From NCBI RefSeq assembly GCF_900101845.1, contig NZ_FNAM01000024.1:1-64000 (forward strand): a stretch of DNA of 64,000 nt, read 5' to 3'. Origin of the DNA: Sporomusa acidovorans (GTDB lineage Bacteria; Bacillota; Negativicutes; Sporomusales; Sporomusaceae). A model generated the notes under the pieces. The model worked only from the letters and a program-made list of their open reading frames with translations. It was not told the DNA's origin and made no database searches. Position 1 is the stretch's first letter; each line of letters opens with the position of its first letter. Both the position numbers and the translations under genes were made by a program. Below, piece after piece: positions 1-9,314 of the stretch.

Positions 1-25
1 AACAGACAGGATTTTTCCTGACCGG

Positions 26-54
26 TTGCATATTTTTATTCCAATGGGTATAAT
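26..54 (+). promoter_or_regulatory. Promoter of the antisense (antitoxin) RNA, copy R1
   Basis: A -35 box TTGCAT (26-31), a 17-base spacer and a perfect -10 box TATAAT (49-54) lie just upstream of the plus-strand antisense RNA. The predicted transcription start is around 61. In copy R2 the -10 is kept but the -35 is lost. Confidence 0.65.
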
Positions 55-55
55 A

Positions 56-89
56 TAAGAAAAGGACTGACGTGTTGCAAGCACGCCAG
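56..89 (-). terminator. Terminator of toxin mRNA (copy R1)
   Basis: On the minus strand the stem CTGGCGTG / CACGTCAG (89-82 and 74-67, one G-U pair) is followed by the T-rich run TCCTTTTCTT. It would end the toxin message after it has overlapped the whole antisense RNA. Confidence 0.5.
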
Positions 90-184
90 CCCCCACAGAC
101 TGCCTAACCGGAAACGGTTAGCCCGATTTGAAGATTATTAGGAAATAACCGCAAACCTTGGCTTGGGAGCGGTTATTTCGGTTT
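61..184 (+). ncRNA. Predicted antisense antitoxin RNA of type I module (copy R1)
   Basis: A plus-strand RNA starting near 61 would run through the conserved stem-loops at 67-89 (CTGACGTG / CACGCCAG) and about 103-118, and end at a hairpin (AAATAACCGC 143-152 with GCGGTTATTT 169-178, then a T-rich run). It is convergent with, and complementary to, the 3' part of the toxin message. That is the arrangement of TxpA/RatA-type modules in Bacillus. The RNA is inferred from promoter, terminator and conservation between copies R1 and R2; no expression evidence is available. Confidence 0.55.
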
Positions 185-247
185 TATCATGAGCACAACA
201 AGTGTTGCGAATGCGATCATTAAGTACATTGCCTCAAATGCTGACAC
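173..247 (-). CDS. Holin-like type I toxin peptide, 24 aa (copy R1)
   Basis: The tiny gene starts at GTG (247) behind a strong GGGGGGTGG ribosome binding site and encodes 24 residues. Its core is FEAMYLMIAFATLVVL, a single hydrophobic membrane segment, followed by a short basic tail ending KPK. This is the look of the Firmicutes 'putative holin-like toxin' family (TxpA/BsrG-like). The same core is encoded by copy R2 at 28,839-28,916 while flanking DNA has diverged, which argues for selection on the peptide. An extended -10 promoter (TGC-CATAAT on the minus strand, 308-316) lies upstream. The 5' UTR can pair CACCCTTTTT with the G-rich ribosome binding site, a usual device for slowing translation of such toxins. 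An antisense RNA overlaps from the other side. A likely role is membrane-depolarising toxin of a type I toxin-antitoxin pair. Confidence 0.7.
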   Translation of the reverse strand: MSAFEAMYLMIAFATLVVLMIKPK

Positions 248-555
248 ATTACCACCCCCCTTCTAAAAAGGGTGTGACCAACCGTTCCCCCGACAGTCTG
301 TACGAATATTATGGCATATTTTGCCAAATCGAAAAAAGAAAATATTTCTGTTTGACGATTTTTGATCACAAGCGCCGCCTTCATAAATGAAGCGGCATTT
401 TTTATTTTCTCCGCAACGCAGTTCGCGGTTCCCTTGCTGCCGGCAGGCCCGTTTGCACGGGACGTGACGGCGTTTGACCGCCGTGGCCGGTCCGCCCCCC
501 CTGCCTGGCTTACTAGCGCAACTGGCCAGGCTTACAATGTGTAGCCACAGGGGAT

Positions 556-889
556 TATTTATTTTTTTCAATGTCTGTTGCGGGATGGATGAGGGACACA
601 CGCTTGGCAAGAATCATAATCAATATGGTTAACCCACCACAATGCAAGGAAACAGAATGAATCGTTCCTTTGTGTCCTCCATTGCTTTTTAGGTGACTTT
701 CGAGTTTTGAGTTTTGGCTTATCTCTAAAAAAATGATATAAGCGACGTGTCTAACGGATGCGATTGGAAATCTGAGCCAAAATGGGGTCAAATATCCGTG
801 CCTTTACTCATCTTATCGGGACAAGGAACCTGTCCCGATGTCCATCGGCAAGTTAAGAACCGTCTACTTGCTTTCTTTAGCCTGTCTGG
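556..889. other. Gene-poor stretch with one GGGACA hairpin
   Basis: No credible gene is visible. The stretch contains a small hairpin at 815-839 (ATCGGGACA / TGTCCCGAT) followed by the motif CAAGTTAAGAACCGTC, which resembles the GGGGACGG dispersed elements found further right. Confidence 0.4.
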
Positions 890-1083
890 ATTTTGTCCCT
901 ACCAGTTATTGATACATTGCCTTCCTTACATGCAATAATGGTTGATTTGCAAATGCTGAACTTGCCACATCTCGGATATCCTGCTTCCCGTTTCATTCTT
1001 AAAAATTCTCGCACTTTCAGCATGTCATCTTTTAACCCCCTTTATTCAAGTGGATTCAAGGGGGCCAGTTTATTAACTCGACA
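890..1083 (-). mobile_element. IS21-like 5' remnant (left end plus start of istA)
   Basis: Reading on the minus strand, a terminus beginning TGTCGAG (1083) is followed by a leader and then an ATG at 1023. That opens with MLKVREFLRMKREAG, which resembles the start of IstA transposases of the IS21 family. The frame then degenerates: the following codons look better in another frame (DIRDVASS), and the sequence stops near 890. No istB or second end is seen. The remnant lies directly downstream of the BREX operon. Assignment is from memory of the family and is tentative. Confidence 0.4.
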
Positions 1084-1171
1084 CTGTGCCGAAATGGGGG
1101 TATCTGGTATGCCGCCGAAACATGTAAGTTCTGCGCCATGCGGTGCACCTATACATAAAATTCAACAAAAG

Positions 1172-1369
1172 CTACAAAAACAGCGTACAGCCTTGCTCTT
1201 TAAACTCTTCAATTTTTATAAGAAGATCTTCTTCTGAACAGCCCATAAAATCAGCCAAGCATGTCACGCACATGAATTGTTGAATATTACGCCCCAAAAA
1301 CTTTTTATTTAATGCTTTGATATCCTTCGATAATTCAGCCTCACAATACATGCAATTATTTTTCTTCAT
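1172..1369 (-). CDS. Small Cys-rich (zinc-knuckle-like) protein at the end of the BREX operon
   Basis: The gene encodes 65 residues, starting at ATG 1369, which lies 14 bases inside the end of brxL. Translation is therefore likely coupled. Two CxxC pairs are visible (CMYC near the N-terminus and CVTC about 28 residues later), with a further Cys in FMGC, suggesting one small zinc site. The C-terminal third is acidic and helical (SEEDLLIKIEEF). I do not recognise a named family. Its place as the last, overlapping gene of the BREX type 4 operon suggests an accessory subunit or a regulator of BrxL. An upstream in-frame start at 1423 is possible but has no better ribosome binding site. Confidence 0.6.
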   Translation of the reverse strand: MKKNNCMYCEAELSKDIKALNKKFLGRNIQQFMCVTCLADFMGCSEEDLLIKIEEFKEQGCTLFL

Positions 1370-2819
1370 TATTATCCACCACTGTAATTTCAGGAATGTT
1401 CTTACCAAGAAATTCGGAATCAATAATTCCTAATTGAGCTTTTATAACTCTGCGCATTTCCATTGCTGGATCTAAGCAATATTTAATAAATTTCTCTTTA
1501 TTAATGTCTTCTGTTTTACGAACATGAGGAAAAAGCAGCTTCATAAACGCAGTACAAATTCGTTTGATAGCTTCTGTGTCACGGGTATCCGCGTTTTTAG
1601 GCAACACCAACAGCTCATCAACAACCCCTCGATAAAGGAGTTCGCCACGCAGAATATGCATAATTTCGCTGAAATATTCCACATTCAGTGCCCATCCGTT
1701 AACCTTGAGGCTTTCTTTCATCCGTGGGATATCCCAACCTTTGATAAAACCATGAAAACGATCTATCAACGCAGATTCATGGAATATATCGGGTAAATTA
1801 ACAAACATATTTGTGTTTGTGTTCATTAAACAAATATCAATATTCCCAAGAAGAACTAAGCCCGAATCTCCAACGCCCTTATAGTCACCAACGCGATATT
1901 CACCGCTTTCAAGATAGCCTTTCAGCGCACCCTGCATTTCGCTTTTGTCGGTAAATTTAATACTCTGAATTTCGTCAAAGGCCACATAGTCATAGTGTGA
2001 AGCAAGCCCCGGATTACGTTTGCTAATATCGTAAAACATTTTTGCACGTGAAATGCTGCCACCACTAACTAGCCAGCCATATTTGCTAATCTGAGAAAAC
2101 AAATAAGATTTTCCGGTTCCCTTGGGAGCCAATTCAATCAAATTCACTCTCTTTTCTACAAACGGAAGCAAGCGGCTCAACATGGTCAGCTTTTGTGTTA
2201 TACTCACATATCCTGCAGGATTATAATCAATTGCGCTTAACAAAATGTCAATCCATTCTTCGATTGTGAACTGTTTACGAGCCTCACAATAATAATCAAT
2301 GTCGATTTGATACGGACAAAATGGTATAAAATCAACCAGCTTAAGGATACTTTGATTGCGCTTTTCTTCTGTTTCTTCGCAGACAAGCTCAACAATACCC
2401 CAAACTTCATTTGGAGCAAGTAAATATTCCTTGTTCTGCTCTATAACATCCCAATCTGCAACAGCTTCACCCTTTGACCCAGGAACACCAAAATCTGACA
2501 GGCTAAAAAATGCTGCTCTTGTAGCAGTATCAAAATCAATTTTAATTTTCGCCAGGAATCTCACGGATTGATAATTGTGCAGCATTTCAAATTGAAGCTG
2601 TTTCCATTGTTCTTTTTGAGGAATTGTTTTTCTTACATAAGCTGATACTTCTTCCTTATCAACTTGGCCGCTTTCATCGGCAAAACGCATAACAAGCCAG
2701 TCGCGCATAAAAGAAGGAAGGCTCAACGCCGAAAAAAATTTTCCATTATCGGGACTTTTAAAGACTAGCATGTCTCCAAAACACTGTTTCAATTTTTGTT
2801 CTACAGTCTTACTTTCCAT
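1356..2819 (-). CDS. brxL: BrxL-like AAA+ protein of BREX type 4 (no Lon protease domain)
   Basis: This 487-residue protein carries a P-loop (ELAPKGTGKSYLF, about residue 235-247), a Walker B-like stretch (YDYVAFDEIQ, about 280-290) and a conserved DRFHGFIKGW segment, all characteristic of BrxL/TIGR02688 proteins. Type 1 BrxL is about 680 residues and ends in a Lon-like domain. Here the protein stops soon after the AAA+ module and no Ser-Lys proteolytic region is visible. I chose ATG 2819 because GGAGG sits five bases upstream; an earlier ATG at 2834 overlaps the pglZ stop in ATGA fashion. In other BREX systems BrxL is a DNA-binding ring needed for phage restriction. Fourth core gene of the operon. 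Confidence 0.85.
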   Translation of the reverse strand: MESKTVEQKLKQCFGDMLVFKSPDNGKFFSALSLPSFMRDWLVMRFADESGQVDKEEVSAYVRKTIPQKEQWKQLQFEMLHNYQSVRFLAKIKIDFDTATRAAFFSLSDFGVPGSKGEAVADWDVIEQNKEYLLAPNEVWGIVELVCEETEEKRNQSILKLVDFIPFCPYQIDIDYYCEARKQFTIEEWIDILLSAIDYNPAGYVSITQKLTMLSRLLPFVEKRVNLIELAPKGTGKSYLFSQISKYGWLVSGGSISRAKMFYDISKRNPGLASHYDYVAFDEIQSIKFTDKSEMQGALKGYLESGEYRVGDYKGVGDSGLVLLGNIDICLMNTNTNMFVNLPDIFHESALIDRFHGFIKGWDIPRMKESLKVNGWALNVEYFSEIMHILRGELLYRGVVDELLVLPKNADTRDTEAIKRICTAFMKLLFPHVRKTEDINKEKFIKYCLDPAMEMRRVIKAQLGIIDSEFLGKNIPEITVVDNNEEK

Positions 2820-2830
2820 AAAAGCCTCCG

Positions 2831-5107
2831 TCATATATCAAACTTAGCACTTTTTTGCATGCCACGTGTTACTTGATAGTGCACCTTTCCAATAATCCGA
2901 TTGTTAGAAACAACTTTAGCAACATATTCTGTTTTGCTATCTACAATAATCTGTTCGAATGTATAATTACCATCGGCAAAGCTACAGCTAATGTGCTCAT
3001 TATCTACTACTATCATAGCGTTCTTGAGTTTCTGATTAGACTTAAAACGAACCAAAATTTTCCTATCAACTGGGAGTCTTATAGTAGGAGTCAATACCGT
3101 CAGTACGATAGCCTGCTTTTTGCCCCTCTTCTTACTAACGCAAATGACCGGTACAATCATTTCCTCAAGGGAAGCGCCGCCATGGATTTCACATACAGGT
3201 GCGCCTTTTTGCTTAAAATGATCATAATTAGCAAAAATCCAATAGCTTTCCTCATCCTCATCATATCGGATGCATCCTTGCAACGCAGAATAGTTGCCTT
3301 TAGCTTCAGCGCAGTATCTGCCGTATTTGTATTTATCAGCAGTTTCATCAACATCAACAGATCTTCCTCGACATAAAACAGCCAGCCTGCTCGAACCATG
3401 ATCCGCAGCAATCAGCACGTTATCATTTTCAGCCAGCAACATCTCAACATTGTATTTTATTTCTTGAATATATTCCAGTTCTTGCACAATGCTTTGCGGA
3501 TATGTACAGTTCGAATGCTTCCATCTATCCAAATCATAATACGGTATTGCATGATTTTTACCGCGCCAAAAGTCGCTATTCCGTCTGGTCGTGGACGGCA
3601 AATTACTATGACCGAAATGGACATCAATATCGTATATATCCTCATCAAAACAGCTTCGCAATGCGCTTACATATTCAGCACCCAAAGAATCTACAAACAA
3701 AATGATTGTATTATCATCATACAACTGATCAACTAGTACATTTCTTGATGGTAAAATCCAAAATTTTTCTCCTTGCTCCTGTGCAATGCTACTGACCATA
3801 TCAATAAAGGCATCATCACCTTTATTCCTAATTTTACATCTACGGTATGCTTTAAAGTATTCTTCCAGTACAGCGTCCCTAAAACCGATATATTGCAGAT
3901 ATTCAAAAGCCAGAGGATAAACAAAGTGCAATACTCGCTCAGCTGTTCCAAAATCAACTGCTTCAGAAAGGCATTGTAAAATAGCCTGTTTTTCTTCTTT
4001 CGTCCGGTTTGTCAGACATCTCATCCGGCTCACAGGATCTAATTGTAAAAAAATATTGATTCTCGAAGAGGTAACAGGCAGTTTCATGGCCTGCAGCAAG
4101 ACTTTGCGCTCGTTGTAAAACTCCTCATAACGTGGATTACCCAATAGGGTTATGATACTATCAAAAATATTTTTTTCAAATTCGGCGACAGATTTTGCGG
4201 CGGTAGAAACCATTTTTAAATACTCGTTTTTTGTTTGTAGCCTAGTCCATAGCCATAGTAACCATTTCCTAAAATCATCATAAGTGTCCCAATATTCAAA
4301 CAGATTGTCGCTGTACTGGGATGCCGGCAACAACGTGCAAATCGTTAAATCCAAATTCTTCGTTTTGCTATATTCAGAAGCAAATTTCTGCCATTGTCTC
4401 TCAGAGCCTAAGTCCTTTGTCAACTCATTAGTCATTCTATAATATTGATGGAGCAAATCATAAGCACTGACAATAACCACAACATTATCAGAAAAAACAA
4501 TGTCTGTATAATTAATTGCATTCTGTGTGCGAAGAATAATCGGCTTATCCGGATTTTGCTCCCAATAAACCAAATATTTCTTGAACCCATCAATTTCGTT
4601 TCCATAAATTGATATATCAAGGCTTTTCTGTACAATCGTCAACGAGTAATCGCTTTCCAAACCTTCATTAATATATAAGACCGTCTTTGTCTCCTTGGGG
4701 TTAAGCTGAACATTGGTCAAAACATCTTTCATCCTATAAAGCAGAATGTAAACTCTCAATTTGCCGTCGCTGTTATACTCAAAGTTGGCATGCAAAATAT
4801 CATTGATCACCTTGCTGGCAATAGGACGGTTGATGCGAAAATATTCAGAAAGAGGCATCACTAGTGAAGAATCGTTCGTCAACCGAATTGCTTTCTTTAA
4901 TTGATTTATATTTGGAGCTATATCATCGTTTTGACAAAACTCAGACAGTTTAATAATTTTTTGCGAATTTGTTGTCAAAAGTGATTTTACCTGCGCCCAC
5001 ATGCTCATTGTTTCAACATTAATAAAGCGTACAGGATTAAAATCTGCCGTTTTTGCATCCACATTTATGAAATCAACAAATGAAGAAAAATCGCTGAACT
5101 TTTGCAT
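2831..5107 (-). CDS. pglZ: PglZ phosphatase-family protein of BREX type 4
   Basis: The 758-residue protein has the alkaline-phosphatase-superfamily metal ligands of PglZ in its second half: ILFVDSLG (about residue 460), the threonine-bearing LPSTTRRN, the DHGSSR motif (about 580) and HGGASLEEMIVPV (about 640). PglZ is the one component common to all BREX types; its biochemical role in the complex is still debated. ATG 5107 is preferred (GGTGG upstream, 13 bases after the brxC stop); an earlier in-frame start at 5164 would overlap brxC. The N-terminal 350 residues show no motif I recognise and probably mediate contacts with BrxC. Confidence 0.9.
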   Translation of the reverse strand: MQKFSDFSSFVDFINVDAKTADFNPVRFINVETMSMWAQVKSLLTTNSQKIIKLSEFCQNDDIAPNINQLKKAIRLTNDSSLVMPLSEYFRINRPIASKVINDILHANFEYNSDGKLRVYILLYRMKDVLTNVQLNPKETKTVLYINEGLESDYSLTIVQKSLDISIYGNEIDGFKKYLVYWEQNPDKPIILRTQNAINYTDIVFSDNVVVIVSAYDLLHQYYRMTNELTKDLGSERQWQKFASEYSKTKNLDLTICTLLPASQYSDNLFEYWDTYDDFRKWLLWLWTRLQTKNEYLKMVSTAAKSVAEFEKNIFDSIITLLGNPRYEEFYNERKVLLQAMKLPVTSSRINIFLQLDPVSRMRCLTNRTKEEKQAILQCLSEAVDFGTAERVLHFVYPLAFEYLQYIGFRDAVLEEYFKAYRRCKIRNKGDDAFIDMVSSIAQEQGEKFWILPSRNVLVDQLYDDNTIILFVDSLGAEYVSALRSCFDEDIYDIDVHFGHSNLPSTTRRNSDFWRGKNHAIPYYDLDRWKHSNCTYPQSIVQELEYIQEIKYNVEMLLAENDNVLIAADHGSSRLAVLCRGRSVDVDETADKYKYGRYCAEAKGNYSALQGCIRYDEDEESYWIFANYDHFKQKGAPVCEIHGGASLEEMIVPVICVSKKRGKKQAIVLTVLTPTIRLPVDRKILVRFKSNQKLKNAMIVVDNEHISCSFADGNYTFEQIIVDSKTEYVAKVVSNNRIIGKVHYQVTRGMQKSAKFDI

Positions 5108-5120
5108 ATCATTCACCACC

Positions 5121-8100
5121 TTAACCTTTGAGAATGTTAATACCAACCAGTGGCTTATCCTCAATAAGTTCCACTAACAATTTCTGCGCCTCGTCCGGAG
5201 ACAGGCTACAAATTTTATCTACAACCTTTTGCCTGTAAGTATTCTGATACTTGCTTTCCGCCAACTTCCTGACGCATTCATTGGTAGCAGTTCTATTGCT
5301 TACCCAGCTATAGGCATCCCCGCCAACGGTCGAAACAAACGCATCCTTTAGTTCCTCGATATCATCAATGATATAAGCATACTCTCCACAGAAAAACGTC
5401 CTAAATATTTGATTGTATCGGTTCGAATTATTTATAATTTTCGGCACATCTCTGCTAATAAATGCAATTCCATCGTCAATTTCGGCTTCTGACTGAGCAT
5501 TTCTTGTACGGTTTAGCAACTCAAATGTTTTCCGGGCAATTTCATAAGAACCTTCAAACAAACAAAGGATCGGAATCTTTTCCTGCTTAGACCATTCCGC
5601 TGGTGATGTACAACCGGTCGTATCCTGCCACAGTTGATACAGCCGATTAATTTTTTTATCTTTCCGGAAGGATTTAAGCCTATTGGTCATATTCAAAATA
5701 AACTCGTCCGGCATCTTGAACAGGGACTTTGATTCTGCTTGAGCAAATAGGTAACTCATCTCATCGGCGGAGATATCTCCGATATGCTTCCGTAGTGAAG
5801 CAGAAAAAACATCCATTTGGTTTGCAAAAAATGTGTTAAAGGCATCTGCCTGCCGGGAAATTTGTTTGATGATTTCTGCCTTGTTGTTGATAGATCTGTT
5901 ACGAATTGCATAAAGGCTTCGAAATATCTCTTTTAAATCAGGACGCATTTCTGTAAGCAAAGCATCCGGCAACTTAACGATATTCAATTTTTTCTCTACT
6001 GCCTGAAATGCCGCTTCAAATGACACTTGTTTTTCTGCTAAAATACGGTTTAATGTATCAATCAGCGTATAATCTAAAAATAGATTATCAATCTGATGAT
6101 TGGTATCACCAATATCCCACAGATATGAAGAATCAGCCGACATCTTTTTATTCAGCGCAATTAAGAGTTCTTGACTTTGTACTCCAAGGCGTTTAATAAC
6201 CTGAATTAATTCCGGTTTATAGGCAGCGATATAATACTCCATACCGGTTTTCATATTTTCCACACGAACTATTTCTTCCAATCTGCTATCAATACCTGCG
6301 TTTCGCTTGTACAGCGCATAAAGATCTTCGGCAATTTTATTAGTATCGCGCCCGGCCATCTTGTTGGGAGAAATCAGTTCACAGTACAAACGAATGGCAT
6401 GCACGAATTCATCGCACATATCCTCATCATCCAATTCGTTGGCAATATAACGTTTCAGTGACCAAAGGGGATATTCATTATTGCGCAGGAAGAGATTGAT
6501 ATTTTTTGCTACATCCTGAATTGAATTTTGCTTGTCTTTTGCTATCTTGAAAACATTACCTGTGATATGACAAAACTCAACATGTTCCGGTGTCTGCTTA
6601 ACAATAAACTGTCCGTTTGCCTTTGGCTGTCCCTTAACTACAGAAAAAATCAAATCGCTTAGATCCGTATGATTCAAAGCAACTGTGTTGGCACCGTCGA
6701 ACTTATAATAGGTTCCATCAGCATATTCCTTTAGTAAAAAACCAAGCAGAAATACTGCGCCCGTACAACTAAGCAAACCAAATGGCGGCTGTTGCAGTGC
6801 ACTCCAGATATCGGTAATGGCCACCATACTATTTTTCCGGAAAGATGTCTCAATCGTATCCATAATACACTTTTTCATCTTTGAAACCGAATGGTTTGGC
6901 AAAGACGATACATAATCTGGATTTGCCCAAATGTTTTCATTCGTAAGTTTAGTAGAAATCTGCTTTAAATAGCTGTAATTGTTTGAAATCGCCAATCGAT
7001 TCATCGCCATCTGTGCTACCGTATCCTTAAACCCGGAAGGCGCGAATAGCTTATCGTTTATTGAAATTTCCTCCAACCCGCAGCCAAACCAATGCGCGTT
7101 AAATTCTTTTAGTTTCTTGCGCAAATTGCCTCCCCCTTGCACCTGGTTAGGCTGACCATCGTTCTGCGGATAAATATCAATACGTGTCACTGACAGCTTT
7201 CTTTTCCAATCAGCAATTACATTAGCAGCATTTTGCCTTGCAAGCTTTCCTTGATTGCTGTCCTCACCATAGTAACGTTCGTCGGTCTTGGAAAGCAAAA
7301 ATTTTTCATATGCCGCATCAGTAAATGGAGTGGAGGAAAAATCCACTAATACGACATTTCTGCCGACATCATTTTGAATCTTATCAATGATATTTTTACA
7401 TTGCGCCTGTTCAGCATCGTTTTGTGCAAAAATGTAAAACACAGGAATTAGATGGGATCCAATGCTTTTTGCATGATCCAAATCGTTTTTATAGCTGCTT
7501 GGTGTTACAAGATACTTCTGGTAGCGATACTTCAAATAGCCATCCGGCATAAACTGCTCAGCCACGTTATTCGCAGAATCTGCCAATATTTTTTCAAATG
7601 ATATCTGTCTTTTGACGTCGTCCTTTAGTTTATCCAAACGTTCTTGGTCAACATTTCCTACCGGTGGAATGTAGAGGGTATCATTGTTTTCCTGTATGGT
7701 AGAAAATATGCCCTTGGAAACAAATTCTGTCATTATACTTGCAATCAAAGTTTGAATCAGAGTGCCAACAAAAGCAGTAGAAATATTGTTCAGGGTTGCT
7801 CGCAGTAAAGCGGATTGGCCTTGTACACGTCCGGTTCCGTTTTTTTGTTGAATTGCAGAGAGCAGTAGGGCAACCTTCAAAACTCTTTGCTTATCTTCGT
7901 CACCGCCACAAACGGAAACATAATTGTCATACTGAGCAATGGCCGACTTGAATACATCATTCAAGTCAACATTATCCGATGTAAAAAAGTAGTCCCAAAT
8001 ATAATCAGCAGTCAAATAATTCCATCCGCCCATTGCATTGTCATGATTTTTGATAAACCATCTGAAATTACTTTTCTCCGAATCGCCATCCTGATAATCA

Positions 8101-9302
8101 CCGCTAAGAAATTGAAACATCGTACGCTGATTGGAACTGATTTCTTTGGAAATAACTTTCAGCAAATAGGCAGCGTATGGATGCAGGGGCAAAAGGTTCT
8201 GCAGTTCAGCTTCATTCGTGTCTTTAGCATAATAAACAATGGTGCTTTTTGTCACTCTCTCAACGCGTCCCCATAAATCATCGGACAACTTACCCCATTC
8301 GCTACTCAGATCGGGGTCATGTTTGATGGCCTGTCCCATCAGTTTAAAAGCAGTTGCTTCCGCCATATCAATTGATCTGATTTTAAACCTGGCCTCAATA
8401 ATTTTCTTTGCCTTCTGGTCATTGATAATTTGAGTACCGCTGTGGGTGATCAGAAAAAAATAAAAGTTAATTCTCGATGAAGCCTGTGCGATTTCCTGCA
8501 AGCCAGTAATATTGTTCTGGTTGTTCTTAAAAAACTCGGTAAATTCATCCCATATAAATACAATAGCGTATAGATTGTTCCCTTTTACCACATCATCAAT
8601 CCAGTTGATGACATCGTCGTACGAAGAGGACCAATTATAATGCTCAAGTTCAGATACTTCTACAATGGTTTCCAAAAGATCCATCGAATCATCAATTCCA
8701 AGTTCTTCTAAATCATGAATAACACTATCAGCATCTGCATAACCTTCAAATTTTTTCTTATGTTTTTCAAAGGCATTAGCAAAGTTAAATGAGGCTGACG
8801 GATCCTTTAACGTGCTTAAAATATTATCATACTGGCTTTTGCCGCCCCGATATGTATATCCACCTTTTGTTAAAGCACTCTTAATGGACTCAATGATGCA
8901 ATTAAACAACCTGTTGTCTCCTACCACGCTAGCAGAAGAGCTGCGATGCACCACCAAGATTTTGCCACAATTGCGCACACCGGCAATTCTTGCATACAAA
9001 GATTGCATATTATTAGCCGCAAAGTATGCCTCGACATCCCTTAGATCGTCTTCTAAAATATGCTTGATTACAAAAGAAGCAAAAGTTTTACCCGTACCAT
9101 AAGCCCCGTGCATCCAAATGGGCAAATCCTTGCTAACACTTCCTTTTTCCAATGTATCTGCCAACTGCGAGATAATAGATTTAAAACTGTCATGAGGATA
9201 AAAAGACTTCCACTTATTCGGAAACTTCTTGTCACTGTGTTCACTGAAAACAGGTATGAAGTCAGCATCAACGCTAATAAATTCTTCATATTTCCTGGTC
9301 AT
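5121..9302 (-). CDS. brxC: BrxC-like P-loop ATPase of BREX type 4
   Basis: A 1393-residue ATPase with a Walker A loop (HGAYGTGKTF, about residue 65-74) and Walker B (AIVFIWDEFTEF, about 245-256) followed by sensor-like segments, then a long helical C-terminal region. This matches the BrxC/PglY family of very large BREX ATPases. ATG 9302 follows AAGGGGG by seven bases; a GTG three bases upstream is the alternative. The gene sits 12 bases downstream of brxP and 13 upstream of pglZ, so the operon is tightly packed. BrxC is thought to be the scaffold ATPase of the modification/restriction complex. Confidence 0.88.
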   Translation of the reverse strand: MTRKYEEFISVDADFIPVFSEHSDKKFPNKWKSFYPHDSFKSIISQLADTLEKGSVSKDLPIWMHGAYGTGKTFASFVIKHILEDDLRDVEAYFAANNMQSLYARIAGVRNCGKILVVHRSSSASVVGDNRLFNCIIESIKSALTKGGYTYRGGKSQYDNILSTLKDPSASFNFANAFEKHKKKFEGYADADSVIHDLEELGIDDSMDLLETIVEVSELEHYNWSSSYDDVINWIDDVVKGNNLYAIVFIWDEFTEFFKNNQNNITGLQEIAQASSRINFYFFLITHSGTQIINDQKAKKIIEARFKIRSIDMAEATAFKLMGQAIKHDPDLSSEWGKLSDDLWGRVERVTKSTIVYYAKDTNEAELQNLLPLHPYAAYLLKVISKEISSNQRTMFQFLSGDYQDGDSEKSNFRWFIKNHDNAMGGWNYLTADYIWDYFFTSDNVDLNDVFKSAIAQYDNYVSVCGGDEDKQRVLKVALLLSAIQQKNGTGRVQGQSALLRATLNNISTAFVGTLIQTLIASIMTEFVSKGIFSTIQENNDTLYIPPVGNVDQERLDKLKDDVKRQISFEKILADSANNVAEQFMPDGYLKYRYQKYLVTPSSYKNDLDHAKSIGSHLIPVFYIFAQNDAEQAQCKNIIDKIQNDVGRNVVLVDFSSTPFTDAAYEKFLLSKTDERYYGEDSNQGKLARQNAANVIADWKRKLSVTRIDIYPQNDGQPNQVQGGGNLRKKLKEFNAHWFGCGLEEISINDKLFAPSGFKDTVAQMAMNRLAISNNYSYLKQISTKLTNENIWANPDYVSSLPNHSVSKMKKCIMDTIETSFRKNSMVAITDIWSALQQPPFGLLSCTGAVFLLGFLLKEYADGTYYKFDGANTVALNHTDLSDLIFSVVKGQPKANGQFIVKQTPEHVEFCHITGNVFKIAKDKQNSIQDVAKNINLFLRNNEYPLWSLKRYIANELDDEDMCDEFVHAIRLYCELISPNKMAGRDTNKIAEDLYALYKRNAGIDSRLEEIVRVENMKTGMEYYIAAYKPELIQVIKRLGVQSQELLIALNKKMSADSSYLWDIGDTNHQIDNLFLDYTLIDTLNRILAEKQVSFEAAFQAVEKKLNIVKLPDALLTEMRPDLKEIFRSLYAIRNRSINNKAEIIKQISRQADAFNTFFANQMDVFSASLRKHIGDISADEMSYLFAQAESKSLFKMPDEFILNMTNRLKSFRKDKKINRLYQLWQDTTGCTSPAEWSKQEKIPILCLFEGSYEIARKTFELLNRTRNAQSEAEIDDGIAFISRDVPKIINNSNRYNQIFRTFFCGEYAYIIDDIEELKDAFVSTVGGDAYSWVSNRTATNECVRKLAESKYQNTYRQKVVDKICSLSPDEAQKLLVELIEDKPLVGINILKG

Positions 9303-9314
9303 CACTGATCCCCC

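Larger units (their letters stand above)
47..555 (+). repeat. Composite repeat copy R1 (type I toxin module plus GC-rich tail)
   Basis: This roughly 500 bp block is repeated in the window. Its left half (to about 315) recurs at 28,712-28,990. Its right half (about 297-555) recurs at 28,296-28,560 and, more diverged, at 29,030-29,180 and 26,455-26,570. The left half holds the holin-like toxin gene and its antisense RNA. The right half holds a strong hairpin (GCCGC..TTCAT / ATGAAGCGGC followed by a T-run, about 366-400) and a GC-rich tail ending near CCACAGGGG. The tail reads open in several frames but with no consistent protein between copies, so I treat it as non-coding repeat. Confidence 0.8.

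Noticed and set aside
263..610. Long open frames on the minus strand in the GC-rich tail of R1, R2 and R3
   Set aside because: The frame and protein differ between copies, no ribosome binding sites, and the open frames follow from high GC.
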